Source of the DNA: Leptodactylus fallax
Taxonomy: Eukaryota; Chordata; Amphibia; Anura; Leptodactylidae
Length of the DNA: 64,000 bases
NCBI GenBank assembly: GCA_947044405.1
Contig: CAMRHE010000167.1
Span: 2,463,001-2,527,000 of the forward strand
Reading direction: 5' to 3'
Shown one piece after another: positions 49,215-60,512 of this stretch. The position numbers and the translations under genes were made by a program. Positions within the stretch are counted from its first letter, which is position 1, and each line of letters starts with the position of its first letter. The notes under the pieces are model-generated. The model did no database searches and had not been told where the DNA came from. It saw only the letters and a program-made list of their open reading frames with translations.

Positions 49215-51777
49215 GTATCAACCAGCCTCTTCTTCCCCCTTCATGTATTCCATGTGGCTCTTATCTCTCACTGTGAACCCTGTACATAGATCACCTGCAA
49301 TGGATGGATCTCTTTCTTATTAATATAGTTTTGATAGGGTGATAATCTACAGTTCGTTACTGTTATGTTTCTCCTCGGTAATTCTTAGTCCCTGAGTAAA
49401 TGTAAACTTTGCTGTGTGCTTGATATATTTGTTTAATAAATATAAAATATTTTGACATATCTTACCATTATTAGACTGACTCAAGCACAGAAGTCTCCAA
49501 TGTACATATGCACAAGTTACTACTCCTTCCTTCTATCAGAGATTGCCAGAGAACTCTGCATGACCATCTTCCAAACCAGTTCCCAAAGTTGTTCCTTTTT
49601 GGAAACTCTTGTAAAATAGTCTCCATTGCATGTTGTCTTCCCCACAGGGTTGCATATTCTGCTTGTTCTTACTGCACATACTCCCTTTTTAACTTTTATG
49701 TTACTAATATTCTGTTACTTTCCTACTTGCTTTACTTTAAAGGGGTTTTCCTGACAATGAAAAATATATTTAACAGCGCTTAGAACGTGGGTCCCAACAT
49801 TAAAAAGAATGTTCTTCCTGATCACTGATCCCATTCTGATACTGCCTGAGTCCACTCTGGACTCTGTTCTGGTGTCTCTGGACACAGGGAATGTCTATAA
49901 ATGCCCACTAAGGCAATCCCTGGCTGCAGAGGTGAGCAGCCTCAGCCAGTGACTTTCTGCATGGGCATACCCAGGCATTTTTTGTTTGATACACAGGCAG
50001 TGGCTGAACCAAGCCAGCACAGTGAACTGTGAGGTTGAGTTTTTTTTTTTTTTTTTTTTTTATATTTTGGGCCCATTTCTCAGCCGTTTTAAAGAGGTTA
50101 TACACATTTCTATATTCTATCATTAGGATAGGTCATCAGTCTTAGAGGTACAGGTTGGTCTACCTCAGATCAGCTGATCCTGGACAATGCAGCTCCCAGT
50201 AATGTTTACAGCCAGGAGCCGTGTTGTTCACTCAATGTAAAATGTATAGCATTGGTTATAGAAACTGCAGTGGTGTCTCTTTGAAGTATATAGGATAGAG
50301 CTGCAGCACCTACAGTATACCTGCCACTGCACATTGTACATTGAGTGAGTGTTCAGCTCACAGAATGGAAACATTACCTGGAGCTGTGCTGTTCCAGAAC
50401 AGCTGATCTGTGTTGTTTCCAGCTCTTGGACCCCCCAGTTATAAAAGCCTATCCTAAATATAGACTATCAATATTAGAAAGGTGGATAACCCCTTTAAAT
50501 ATATTATTTAATCGCTGGAAATCCTCTTTAAATCACATTACATTACATTACATCCTTTTCTAAATTTATTACAAAGATTGCAATTGTGTTTTTTAACTCT
50601 TGCATGTCTGTATTTATTATTTTACATGTTATTAGCAATATTAATTAAGGCATTTTGCATATATCTATGTTATCCAGCTAAAGTTATTCTGTTTCTGCAT
50701 CAGCCACAAGTAACGTGTAATACATAGACAAATATAAAAAATACAGCTATCAGTACTTATGAGATTAAGTGATTATCCTGGACTACTGGGTGTTAGAAAT
50801 ACCAGGAATTCTGAATCCTTAGGAAATATAGATATGGACTATGTCTATGTGATAGATATGTCTATCAGGCTTTCTCTATTATGTAATTATTTAACAAAAA
50901 GCTCCTCATGTATCATATTGTACTGTATAACATTATTCATTCTTTTTTCAATGTCATTTAAAGGAACAATAAATCTAGAAAAGTATAATAAAAATATATA
51001 TTATTGCCCTCTTGGTTTGTCAGTCTGAAACATTTTCTGTATGATCCTGACACAGTCTTGAAGAAATCATGAACAGAACAAAGGGTAAAGGGTTTTTCCA
51101 GGCTACAAACACTACTGACCTTTCTTAAGAATACGTCTTCAGTATCAGACCTGTGGGGGTCTGTCACCAAACACCCTCACCCACTTGCTGTTCTGAGCAG
51201 CTGATCAGTTAAGGATAGGTCATCAGTATCAGATTGGCAGGGGTGCTGGGTGTCAGACCTCCGCCGATCAGCTGTTTTGAGCAGATGATGCAACTGATGA
51301 CCTATTATAAGGATAGGTTATCAATATCAGATTGGTGGGGTCTGGCACCTGGCACCCCCATCAGTCAGCTGTTCTGAGCAAATGTTGCACAGAGAATAGA
51401 GCAGGTAGTAGGTCATCATTTTTTTGCCTGAAAACACTGTTTATTCTTCTCTTGATCTGCTCTATCTTCAGCTGGTGGCTGTCTAGAGGGGGTAGCCTTT
51501 ACAAAGGTGGTGTGGCTTAATATTATTTTCTCCTACTGCAAACAGGGCAGAGGAGAGACTGCTGCTCGAGCCAGTTATCTTTCAGCCTGTCACAAAACTA
51601 TGAGGCAGTGGGGGCATAGTTAAGCATCTGGATCACAGAGAGGAGGTTTCTTTATTTATTTCTCAGGTTTAATTGTAATACTGAAAGGACAAAGTCTTGT
51701 TCCGTTCATTTTCTCTGTTTAATGTTCCTTTAATTGCCGAGTTCTACAATATTATATCCGAGTAGATGTAACATTTA
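49215..51777. other. acap2 intron 10, proximal part
   Basis: A 'GGATAGGTCATCAGT' repeat lies at about 50070-50510, and 51100-51400 has three diverged tandem units of a similar roughly 90-bp block (TCAGTATCAGATTGG(C/T)(A/G)GGG...). Poly-T near 50040. No exon besides the microexon. Confidence 0.55.
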
Positions 51778-52603
51778 TAGTTGAAACCAGAAGTTTACAT
51801 ACACTATAAAAAAAACACATATGGATGGTTTTCTCACTATCTGACATGAAATCAGAATAAATCTTTCCCGTTTTAGGTCAATTAGGATTACCAAAATTAT
51901 TTATATTTGCCAAATGCTAGAATAATGAGAGATTTTTTTTTTTTAAGGTATTTTTATTACTTTCTGCATATTTAAAAGTTTACATACATTTCATTAGTAT
52001 TTGGTACCATTGCCCTTAAACTGTATGCCTTGGGTCCAACGTTTTGGATCTCCTTCCACAAGCTTCTCACAATAGTTGGTAGGAATTTGGGCCCATTCTT
52101 CCTGACAGAACTGGTGTAACTGAGCCATGTTTGTAGGCCGCCTTGCTCTCACCTGCCTTTTCAGCTTTGCCCATAAATTTTCAATAGGATTGAGATCATG
52201 GTTTTGTGATGGCCATTCCAAAACATTGACTTTTGTTATCCTTAAGCCACTTTGTAACCAGTTTGGCAGTATGCTTCGGTTCATTGTCCATTTGGAAGAT
52301 CCATTTGCGCCCAAGCTTTAACTTCCTGGCTTCAGTATTGCCACATAATGTTCTTTCCTCCATGATGCCATCTACCAAATGGTACCAAATACTAATGAAA
52401 TCTATGTAAACTTTTGACTTTGCAGAAAGTAATAAAAATGCCTTAAAAAATTATCTCTCTAATTATTCTGGCATTTGGCAAATTATAAATAATTTTGGTA
52501 ATCCTAAAACGGGAAAGGTTTATTCTGATTTCATGTCAGATAGTGAGAAAAACATCCATATGTGTCTTTTTATATAGTGTATGTAAACTTCTGGTTTCAA
52601 CTG
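51778..52603 (-). mobile_element. Sleeping Beauty-like Tc1 fragment with fold-back ends
   Basis: Terminal repeats TAGTTGAAACCAGAAGTTTA and TAAACTTCTGGTTTCAACTG are flanked by TA (51776-51777 and 52604-52605). The inner arms remain inverted through GTTTACATA(C/G)ATTTCATTAG and into the sequence encoding the transposase C-terminus (GTKY-stop), which occurs both on the minus strand at 51994-52005 and on the plus strand near 52383-52394. The element is only 826 bp, about half of a full copy. Confidence 0.85.
51994..52378 (-). pseudogene. Tc1 transposase C-terminal fragment
   Basis: Two overlapping minus-strand frames hold KLGRKWIFQMDNEPKHTAK (altered QQDNDPKH box) and VLEWPSQNHDLNPIENLW, ending GTKY and a stop at 51994. 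The N-terminal DNA-binding half and first catalytic Asp are missing. Confidence 0.85.
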
Positions 52604-52605
52604 TA

Positions 52606-54814
52606 TATCAGTGTCTAGGTGTGGTGGTACTACTAATCAACATCTAACATAACTTTCTTGTATATCTGTGTGCTTGAGTTTGGTTTCCTCTTTTCTCCTG
52701 TATCACTGTTTCCCTAAGAGCCTGCTACAATGTTCTTTACTCTTTTCCATGTGTGTTGTAGCGTTCCATTTCCTCTTTCCTGCTTTAGTATATCCTTTTT
52801 TACTTCTACCATATAATTATAGGAAAACAGCCAAATTTGCCTCCTTTTCAGTGCTTTTGTGTCTAATGCCAATGCAATGTGATCATCTATTTGTAAACTA
52901 TATGTTTAAATAACAAATGTTTTGTCTGTTGCTTTCTATTGGTTTTAATATTTTGTATTTTACATATTTTAGTTGTCGCAAGCCATTTCTGCATTTTCTC
53001 TGTACACACTAAATTGGTCCAGACATTGTCTATAAAAAAAATAAAATAAAATGTTCTCATCTTCTAAACAAAGATCTGCTTAACCACCTGCAAAATATAG
53101 AACCAAAAAAATGAGATGTTTAAAATCTTGTAACTACACAGGAAAGTCCCATCTCCTTTCATGGTTATCGGGTTCCCATATTAAGTGTGATTATTATATA
53201 TTTAAAAACAAATCTTGCAGTTTTTGCACTGGCAGTTACAAAAGGCTGACACTACCTATAAAGATCACTTTTCAGCTGTAACTAACATATCAGTAATAAA
53301 GCTGCATGAAATGACACAGAAAACAGCTGTTGATGTGGTCTAATGTGTATGGCGAAGTGTAGAATCTCTGTACAGTATTGCAAAATATGTTTGTGCCTTA
53401 CAAGCAACACAAATAAATAAATGGGGACAGCTCCCTTCCTTCTTTACAGGCTCTCTAAACTCTCCCATAGAAATGACCCAGATATATGAAGACTGGCATT
53501 CCTCACACCGGCAGAGGGTGTGCTTCATTTATGAAGAGGCGCAGGTCTCATAAATGGGGCCCCACTTTTGCCACATTCCCTTTTCGCAGAAGTAACGAAG
53601 GGGACGCAGAAGCGAAAATTGCAATTTTTTTTGCGTAAACTGCCCATTTGTGCAAGAAAATTGCGACCTTTTTATGCCACGTACACCAGAAAACTTGCAT
53701 GCAAGGCATAATATATATGCCAAATTAAGTTTTCTACTACAATAGTTTCCTATGTCGATGCTGTAAGCAAATCTTTGAAGTGCTGTTTACAGCTCAGAGC
53801 AGCAGCTCTGGCAAATGGGCACCTCATATTAGTAAAAAGAAAACTTGCAGTCATAATCTAAAACAAATATGGACAGAATGTAAACCTCTGCTGTATAAAT
53901 TATTTCAGAATGGTTTTATATTGTTCTTAATATTTCTCTCCTTAAACGGAGTCTACCACCTTTTTAAAGCATATTCAATTGTCACCACCATGTTGTAGAG
54001 CACATTACAGTGATAAATAACATACCTTTTGTTAACAAGGTCACTTTTTGTAGATTTTGGAGAAAAACAAATTTGAAGTGTTATGTAAATGAGGCAGTTG
54101 GTTCACGAAGGAGGGTCCTTCAGCTCCTGGAGCACTGCTTTTGGCACTCAGATCCCTACCATCACCTGCCTACACCACCCTGTTCAGTGATAGTTGGAAA
54201 CAATTATTGTTCTACCCAAAATCTGCAACAAAAAAAGCTGTGTTTCTGCAATCCTGGGTCCTCAGCCTAAAGGAGTTTTCTGAGATCACAGCTGAAATAT
54301 TAGTGAAACAAACTCTTCAGATTTAACATTTTGTACGTTGGCTATTACTGCCTACATTGCACTGTTGTCTATGTTGCTGCGTCAGTCATGTGAGCATCCG
54401 TTTCTGATTTTTTTGACTTCCTGTGACACACAGCCGAGGATGGTGGCATTAGTTCAAGGGGGGTGGTGGGACCAATGAGGAGGCTGAGCTGTAGGGAAGA
54501 GGAATTGGTAGGCAGGGCTTTAGGAATGTTTTTGTGTAGATCCCTGAACCAGTGCAAAGAAACTTGGGATTTGTAGCAGATGCTATTACTGATTGGTTAG
54601 ACCATTTCAGGCATCCTAGTCACAACCATTGCATCTTCCTTCTTTGCAAGTTCCCAAGCTATTCTGCTATTGTCGGGTTGGCGGTTAACAGCGTACTATT
54701 ATGTTGTACTAATTGTTTGCATTAACTTTTGTGTAAGACTACAGCTGGGTTTATAGTGTGGCTTATTTAAATATTGATCTGTGTTTTTTTTTATTTTTTA
54801 ATTTCCTTGTGTAG
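52606..54814. other. acap2 intron 10, distal part
   Basis: Contains a repeat at about 53510-53710 and another at about 53948-54120. A short family A MITE end lies at 54218-54270. No exon seen. Confidence 0.5.
54218..54270. mobile_element. Family A MITE, short right-end fragment
   Basis: AAAATCTGCAACAAAAAAAG...CTGCAATCCTGGGTCCTCAGCC-like sequence, about 53 bp, with no left arm. Confidence 0.55.
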
Positions 54815-54866
54815 GCGCTGGTTTTCAATACAGAATAATCAACTTGTATATCAAAAGAAGTTTAAG
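54815..54866 (+). CDS. acap2: acap2 coding exon 11
   Basis: Completes the split Arg and encodes RWFSIQNNQLVYQKKFK, PH strands beta2-beta3. Acceptor GTGTAG, donor GTGAGC. It follows a 5.9 kb intron. Confidence 0.95.
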
Positions 54867-55002
54867 GTGAGCTACATTTAGCAATGTTGTACAGTTTGAG
54901 GGAGTTTCTGATTACTTAATGTCCAGAGGGATAATGCAAACACATGTGCTTTCTATGCTGGCATTCTCTATAGTCGTTCAGTTTTTCTTCTCTCATTTGT
55001 AG

Positions 55003-55103
55003 GATAATCCAACTGTTGTTGTTGAAGACTTGCGTCTATGCACAGTAAAACACTGTGAAGATATTGAGAGACGCTTCTGCTTTGAGGTGGTTTCTCCTAC
55101 TAA
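55003..55103 (+). CDS. acap2: acap2 coding exon 12
   Basis: Encodes DNPTVVVEDLRLCTVKHCED then IERRFCFEVVSPT plus two bases of Lys, the central PH strands. Acceptor TTGTAG, donor GTAAGT. Intron 11 is only 136 nt. Confidence 0.95.
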
Positions 55104-55577
55104 GTAAGTAGTTGTCATTTTCAAGTTTGTGTTTGAGACTTTGTACATTATTTCAGCAGAGAATGAGTATTCATGAATATCCAAGCTCCACATACGCATA
55201 GATTCTTCTATTACATGTAGCTTTTATTTCAGTTTCTTGTGTTTGACAGGTATAATCATTATCTAGTTATATGCTTGATCAAGTAACTAGATAAGTCATT
55301 ATGAGCAAAGGGTTAAAAGGAATGTGTTACCACAACTATGTGAACTATATGCACAATTGGATTGATCTCTGGTGATAGACTCCTTTAAAAGGGAATGTGT
55401 TATCAGAAAATTACCTATTTTTTTTTTTTTCTAAATCATGTTAAACATATTTTTAAAGATTTTTTGGAGAGGTTTTTAAAAATTTTCCAAATTTTTTTTT
55501 TTTTAAATCCTAAGTATCCTGGTAGGAGATTTTGTTACAGAATCCATCTCCCTTATCAGCACACTGATAATAGCTAT

Positions 55578-55578
55578 C

Positions 55579-55640
<62 letters not shown>
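55578..55640. repeat. (GT)n(AT)n microsatellite in intron 12
   Basis: GT repeats followed by about 25 AT units. Confidence 0.97.
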
Positions 55641-55641
<1 letters not shown>

Positions 55642-55921
55642 TAAGACACAGAATTCAACAGTCACAATAGGTGATCTACTGTCCCCCTCTGCAGAGGTCA
55701 CAAAGCATTCCTAGAAAACTCTCCCATAGCAGTCAATAGGGTATGCCCCAGACCATTGTGTCTATGGCCTATGGTCCAATTCCAAGAGACAGGAACTCAC
55801 AAACTATTGTCAGTTTAGTGGCAAGACTTGGAATTGCAAGATTTTTAGGATTTTTTATTTTTTTTTTTTAAAGTTAATAACATGGAAAATTAAAAAATAA
55901 TAATAAAAAATTCTTAAATAT

Positions 55922-56227
55922 GTTTAAAGTGATTGAGACTTTTAATATACTTACCTGTTGCTAATTGCAGCTGATGGACCCTGGGGTTCCAGCCACATCA
56001 CGACCCCTGGTTGTCTGCGCCCTTTTCTCCACCTAGCTCACGGGTAATTATGTGAGATCGATGGAGGCAGGGGCAGAGCGTCCCCGAGCTGGAGTGACCC
56101 CGGAGGCTGAAGTCTGCTTCGGATCACATGACCCAGGGGTCGTGATGTGGCCAAAACCCCTAGATCCACCACATGCAATAACCTGGGATAGATAATTAAA
56201 TTAACAGTCCCCGAACAATCCCTTTAA
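55922..56227. repeat. Palindromic repeat in intron 12
   Basis: The left arm includes CCAGCCACATCACGACCCCT and the right arm AGGGGTCGTGATGTGGCC, inverted. Non-coding. Confidence 0.55.
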
Positions 56228-56686
56228 TATGAAATGTGTTTTAAACAATAGGTTATTTCCTGGCAACACTTTCCCTTTACTACTATTAAACATGCAGTTT
56301 ATTAAGAGCACTTCAGTGGGTTTCTGCCTACACTGCCCACACACATTAACTGTGTTGTCTATATCACTGTGTCACTGTGTGTACAGAGGGCACAGGGCAG
56401 GTAGGACTCTGTTTCTCATAGGAGTCCTGCAATTATTTAATTTTCCTTTTTAGTTATACATTTTTCAAATAATATAAACCTATATATCACAGAGTTCTGC
56501 TATCCCACTATTATATCTTGTTCCCAAATAGATAACCAGCTTTTTTATTGTAAAATATACTTTACTATACTTTATTATGTAGGTCTTAAAATTGGAGAAT
56601 GTACATTTTTAAGTACTTAAACATCTTTTTAAATGACAGCAAGCTGAGTAGTGTTTGTTAGTGTTATATTCTGAATATTTTTACAG

Positions 56687-56783
56687 GAGCTGTATGCTAC
56701 AAGCTGACTCTGAGAAGTTGCGCCAGGCATGGATTAAAGCTGTTCAAACAAGTATTGCCACAGCTTACAGAGAGGAAGCTGAG
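56687..56783 (+). CDS. acap2: acap2 coding exon 13 (end of PH domain)
   Basis: Encodes SCMLQADSEKLRQAWIKAVQ and TSIATAYREEAE. The invariant PH C-terminal helix Trp is in RQAW. Acceptor TTACAG, donor GTCAGC. Confidence 0.95.
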
Positions 56784-56895
56784 GTCAGCTGATACTGATG
56801 TGTTCTAAACATGCAAACACCATTTATACTTGTGTATTATTTATTTATAGATATTTATATTTTCAATGGAATTTCTGTAAACATTTGCCTTCTAG

Positions 56896-57098
56896 AAAAT
56901 GGACAAGAAACCTTCCATGTCTAATGCAAGCCCAGTGTCTGAATCAAAAGAGAAATTGGTTAAAGGGGAGAGTGCCCTTCAGAGAGTGCAGTGTATACCT
57001 GGTAATACAAAGTGCTGTGACTGTGGCTTGCCTGATCCTCGCTGGGCTAGTATTAACCTTGGCATCACTTTATGCATTGAATGCTCAGGAATTCACAG
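56896..57098 (+). CDS. acap2: acap2 coding exon 14 (ArfGAP zinc finger)
   Basis: Starts with a Ser-rich linker ([20 protein letters not shown]) and carries the ArfGAP zinc finger CX2CX16CX2CX4R. By my count the four cysteines are 409, 412, 429 and 432 and the catalytic arginine finger is 437, whose codon is split with exon 15. All zinc ligands are present, so GAP activity is expected. The linker is a few residues shorter than in mammals. Acceptor TTCTAG, donor GTAAGT; intron 13 is 112 nt. Confidence 0.95.
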
Positions 57099-57937
57099 GT
57101 AAGTAATTTTTTACTGCACAGATATCCATGTAATTAAATAACAATGTAATATACAAGTTGTAGGAAGGACTTCACAGATTAGCCAGTCGTATCAGCAGTG
57201 GACATTTGTCTCTTTAGCCTTATTTTGTTTTAACTTTAAGGTTGTGTCTCATAGCCTTATGTTTTTATAGTTTTCATTTTAGATCTGAATATTAAGAGTC
57301 AGGGGGATCCCTGGCATGCCTCTGTTGTACACTACTTTATAGCCATACAGTGTCATGTATCGGTCATAGGCTCCCATGTTTAAAAAAAAAAGTTAAGTGT
57401 TTTTTTTTTTTTTTTTTTGTGGTAGATCTAGTAAAGCGGAGTAAACAGCAGAAAAATTGCTGTTTAATTGTATATGTCATAAAGTTTCTGTAGGTGTAAT
57501 GTATAGTTGTCCCATACTTTTGTCCATATAGTTTATATTTGAATAGCAAATCTAATATAGTCTAAATTTTATACTACCTATTAAATGACCACCTTTTTGG
57601 CACACCTTGGCATGTCTTAAGTCATGTCCTCTCCTGATAAGCCACACTCCTTCATTGGGTATGGCAGAAATTGTGCCAGACTTCTTTTTTGACCAGTAAC
57701 ACATGGCTCCAGATGTGGATTGTGTGTATAGTTCTACCCCTACAGTGTTACTAAACATTGTTACTTAAAGTGAGAAGAGCTGTTTATTTTAGTGAACTTA
57801 TGGATGTAAATGGTTGTAGATTAGAGGTACAGGGTTTTTATATAAAGATAATTTGTGTGTCACATTATTAGTTTTCTTTAAAATTCTGCCATGACAGTGC
57901 TTTATTGTATGTGTGATCATTGATTTTTTTGTGATAG
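57099..57937. other. acap2 intron 14
   Basis: Poly-T near 57400. No other feature recognised. Confidence 0.4.
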
Positions 57938-58007
57938 GAGTCTTGGTGTTCATTTTTCAAAAGTGCGATCTTTAACTCTGGACACTTGGGAGCCTGAACT
58001 ACTAAAG
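57938..58007 (+). CDS. acap2: acap2 coding exon 15 (ArfGAP)
   Basis: Completes the catalytic Arg and encodes SLGVHFSKVRSLTLDTWEPE then LLK, the most conserved core of ArfGAP domains. Acceptor TGATAG, donor GTACAG. Confidence 0.95.
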
Positions 58008-58609
58008 GTACAGATTAACATCAACATATTTTCTTCACTTATCAAATAATAATGGTGCCTTGTATTAAACAGTACCCCGATGCTCCTGATCCTACAGATG
58101 GGCACTTAATAATATTCAGTCAATTTACCATTTCAAAGAAGCATAATTCTGGTTTTCTGTGCTATAGAAGCCTCAGAGCCAGCTATCAGAGCCCACCCCT
58201 ACATGTGACTGGAACCTGACATGTCACAAGTTGAGAATTGTAAGAGCGATGTGGCTGTACAAGAGGTTCATATTCTTTGTGGACTCCAACAGCAGCTGGT
58301 GTCAGTCTAGAGTTTGTGCACTAGTCCACTTTTACAATTGTCAGTTTCTGGTGAAACAGGAGTCAGTCGTGTGTAGTGGGGGAGCCTAAGTTAGCGTTTG
58401 AAGACAGAAACACAAAAGAACGCCTTGCGAAACACTCTGTACCCCATTGAAACAGTATACCACCAGAGATGGCTGCAGTTGCTGGCAGCAGGACATGCTC
58501 ATGGACAATCTGTTTAAAGAATTGTCCAACTAGGCTAACAAATTCTCAGTTTCTTGAGGGGATTTGAGTCCATAAATGTATATATTATGCTGCATAATGT
58601 AAAAGGGTG

Positions 58610-58906
58610 TAGGGACAGCACGGTGGCTCAGTGGTTAGCACTGCAGCCTTGCAGCGCTGGAGTCCTGGGTTCGAATCCTGCCAAGGAAAACATCTGCAAG
58701 GCAAGGAGTTTGTATGTTCTCCCCGTGTTTGCGTGGGTTTTCTCCGGGCACTCCGGTTTCCTCCCACACTCCAAAGACATACTGAGAGGGAATGTAGATT
58801 GTGAGCCCTATATGGGACAGTGACTACTGTCAATGTCTGTAAAGTGCAGCGGAATATGATGTCGCTATACAAGTAAGCATAAACTAAAAAATAAAAATAA
58901 TAAAAT
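58610..58906 (+). mobile_element. tRNA-derived SINE (V-SINE-like)
   Basis: The tRNA-like head has an A box TGGCTCAGTGG (58624-58634) and a B box GGTTCGAATCC (58668-58678). It is followed by the conserved body GTATGTTCTCCCCGTGTTTG and TCCGGTTTCCTCCCACACTC, a LINE-like 3' tail (58838-58876) and an A-rich end. An 8-bp duplication AAAGGGTG flanks it (58602-58609 and 58907-58914). It is a transposable element, not a functional tRNA gene. Confidence 0.9.
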
Positions 58907-59320
58907 AAAGGGTGGGGTTCAATAAGGTAATATAGACATGTGGATAATCTGTACATACCACAGTAAATATACACTGATCCACAGGAATTGTATATTACTT
59001 TATTGAATCCCATTCTTTTACATAAATGTAGCATGCACAGCTCAGTGAGTTGGCAGTTGGAGTCTGATATATATTCTATGTAGGCATTCTCTTCTCAACA
59101 CTAGATATGACCAACAGTTTCTTTACTGTAATGAATAGGTGGGAGGTAGGAAAAAGTAGCCTGCATCCTAATATATCTGACACCTTCTCACTGTATCAGC
59201 TCAATGAACAAGAAAAAAAGAAGGCAGAGATATTAAAATCAAGATTTACCTATAAATTGCCCATCCCTACATGATCCTGATAACACTGATATGACACTTA
59301 TGAAAATGTATGCATTGGCT

Positions 59321-59875
59321 TTAAAGAGGACCTTTCATGTCCTCATGTATATGCTGTTTTACATACTGCTAGAAAGCCGACAGCACGCTAAATTCAGCGC
59401 ACTGCTGGCTTTCCTGGTATGTGCCCTGGAGCTGGCTGGAGATATCAGTCTAGCTGCGCTGTGAGGAACGCCCTCCCCGACAGTATTCCTCCATAGCACT
59501 GTACTGGGGGGCGTTCCTTACAGCCCTGTGATGACGCTAAGCTGTGAGGAACGTCCCCTCTCTCTGTACTCGTCCATAGCGCTGTACTGTCAGAAGGGGC
59601 GTTCCTTACAGCTCAGAGATGACGCTGAGCTGTGAGGAACGCCCCCTCTAGTACAAATCTATGGACGAGTACTGTCAGGGAGGGCGTTCCTCACAGACCA
59701 GCTAAACTGTCAGGAACGCCCTTCTGACGGTGAACCGTGAAACTACGATCCCCGATATCTCCAGCCCTGGGGCACATACCAGGAAAGCTGGCAGTGCGCT
59801 GAATTCAGTGTGCTGTCGGCTTTCTAGCGGTATGTAAAACAACATATACATGAGGACGTGAAAGGTCCTCTTTAA
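59321..59875. mobile_element. Palindromic TTAA MITE (555 bp) with internal repeat units
   Basis: Arms of about 130 bp are inverted: TTAAAGAGGACCTTTCATGT at the left, GAAAGGTCCTCTTTAA at the right, each with GCTAGAAAGCCGACAGCAC-type sequence. TTAA flanks both ends. The centre (about 59455-59740) has several forward and inverted copies of CTGTGAGGAACGCCC(C/T). Confidence 0.85.
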
Positions 59876-59924
59876 AGTATATTTAACATTTTATATATTT
59901 ATTTCCTCTTTTCTTTTTAAATAG

Positions 59925-60019
59925 CTGATGTGTGAATTAGGGAATGATGTAATAAATAGTATATATGAAGCACAAGTGGATGCCATGGGAGTAAAAAAGC
60001 CACAAGATGGATGTCAACG
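59925..60019 (+). CDS. acap2: acap2 coding exon 16 (ArfGAP)
   Basis: Encodes LMCELGNDVINSIYEA then QVDAMGVKKPQDGCQ plus two bases of Arg. Acceptor AAATAG, donor GTAAGT. The C-terminal ArfGAP helices match the family. Confidence 0.94.
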
Positions 60020-60365
60020 GTAAGTTCTACTGTATTAAAAATGTAATATCTATGATTTTTTTCTATTTGCAAAAAACAAGTGGAGTAAAGATATTAATTA
60101 AAACATAATTGTTACTAAAAATTCTTTCTGATGCAGTGATACATGTATGGCACGTTTTACTAAAATGGAGATTAAAGTCCAAATTTGTTGATACTTTGTT
60201 TTTAGTCTATAATTTGCATTTTAATCTATTGGATACATTTTTTATTTTGTTGCTGTATTAATTTTGTCATTTTCACTTACCATCTACCAAACTGCATTTA
60301 TTATAATAACACCTGAAAATGCTATATTGCGCTTGGTAAGAGAAACAAAATAGCAATCTTGTGGT

Positions 60366-60512
60366 TATTATACCTTTTAATGACTAAGTGAAATAAAACA
60401 AGTTACGGGGCAAGCTTTTGAGACTGCTCACGTCTCTTCATCAGGCAAGAGACCTGAGTAGTCTCAAAAGCTTGCTTTGTAATGTCTTTTATTTTGGTTA
60501 GCCATTAAAACA
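60366..60512. mobile_element. Penelope-like element tails in inverted arrangement
   Basis: The minus strand carries a PLE 3' end (CTGATGA at 60444-60438, stem II, then AAAAGCTTG, ending TTAAAAGGTATAATAA). Next to it the plus strand carries a second, related tail (GAGTAGTCTCAAAAGCTTGC...TTAGCCATTAAAA). The 15-bp pair CAAGCTTTTGAGACT / AGTCTCAAAAGCTTG is perfect. No coding sequence. Confidence 0.7.
60414..60444 (-). ncRNA. Hammerhead-like core, decayed
   Basis: On the minus strand CTGATGA (60444-60438) is followed by stem II arms GAGAC (60436-60432) and GTCTC (60424-60420). The following tetranucleotide is AAAA (60419-60416) instead of GAAA, so the invariant G is lost. This fits a CpG C-to-T change on the plus strand. 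Confidence 0.55.

Noticed and set aside
58612..58690. Possible tRNA gene (A and B boxes)
   Set aside because: The sequence continues into a conserved SINE body and tail with target duplication, and the tRNA cloverleaf is incomplete.
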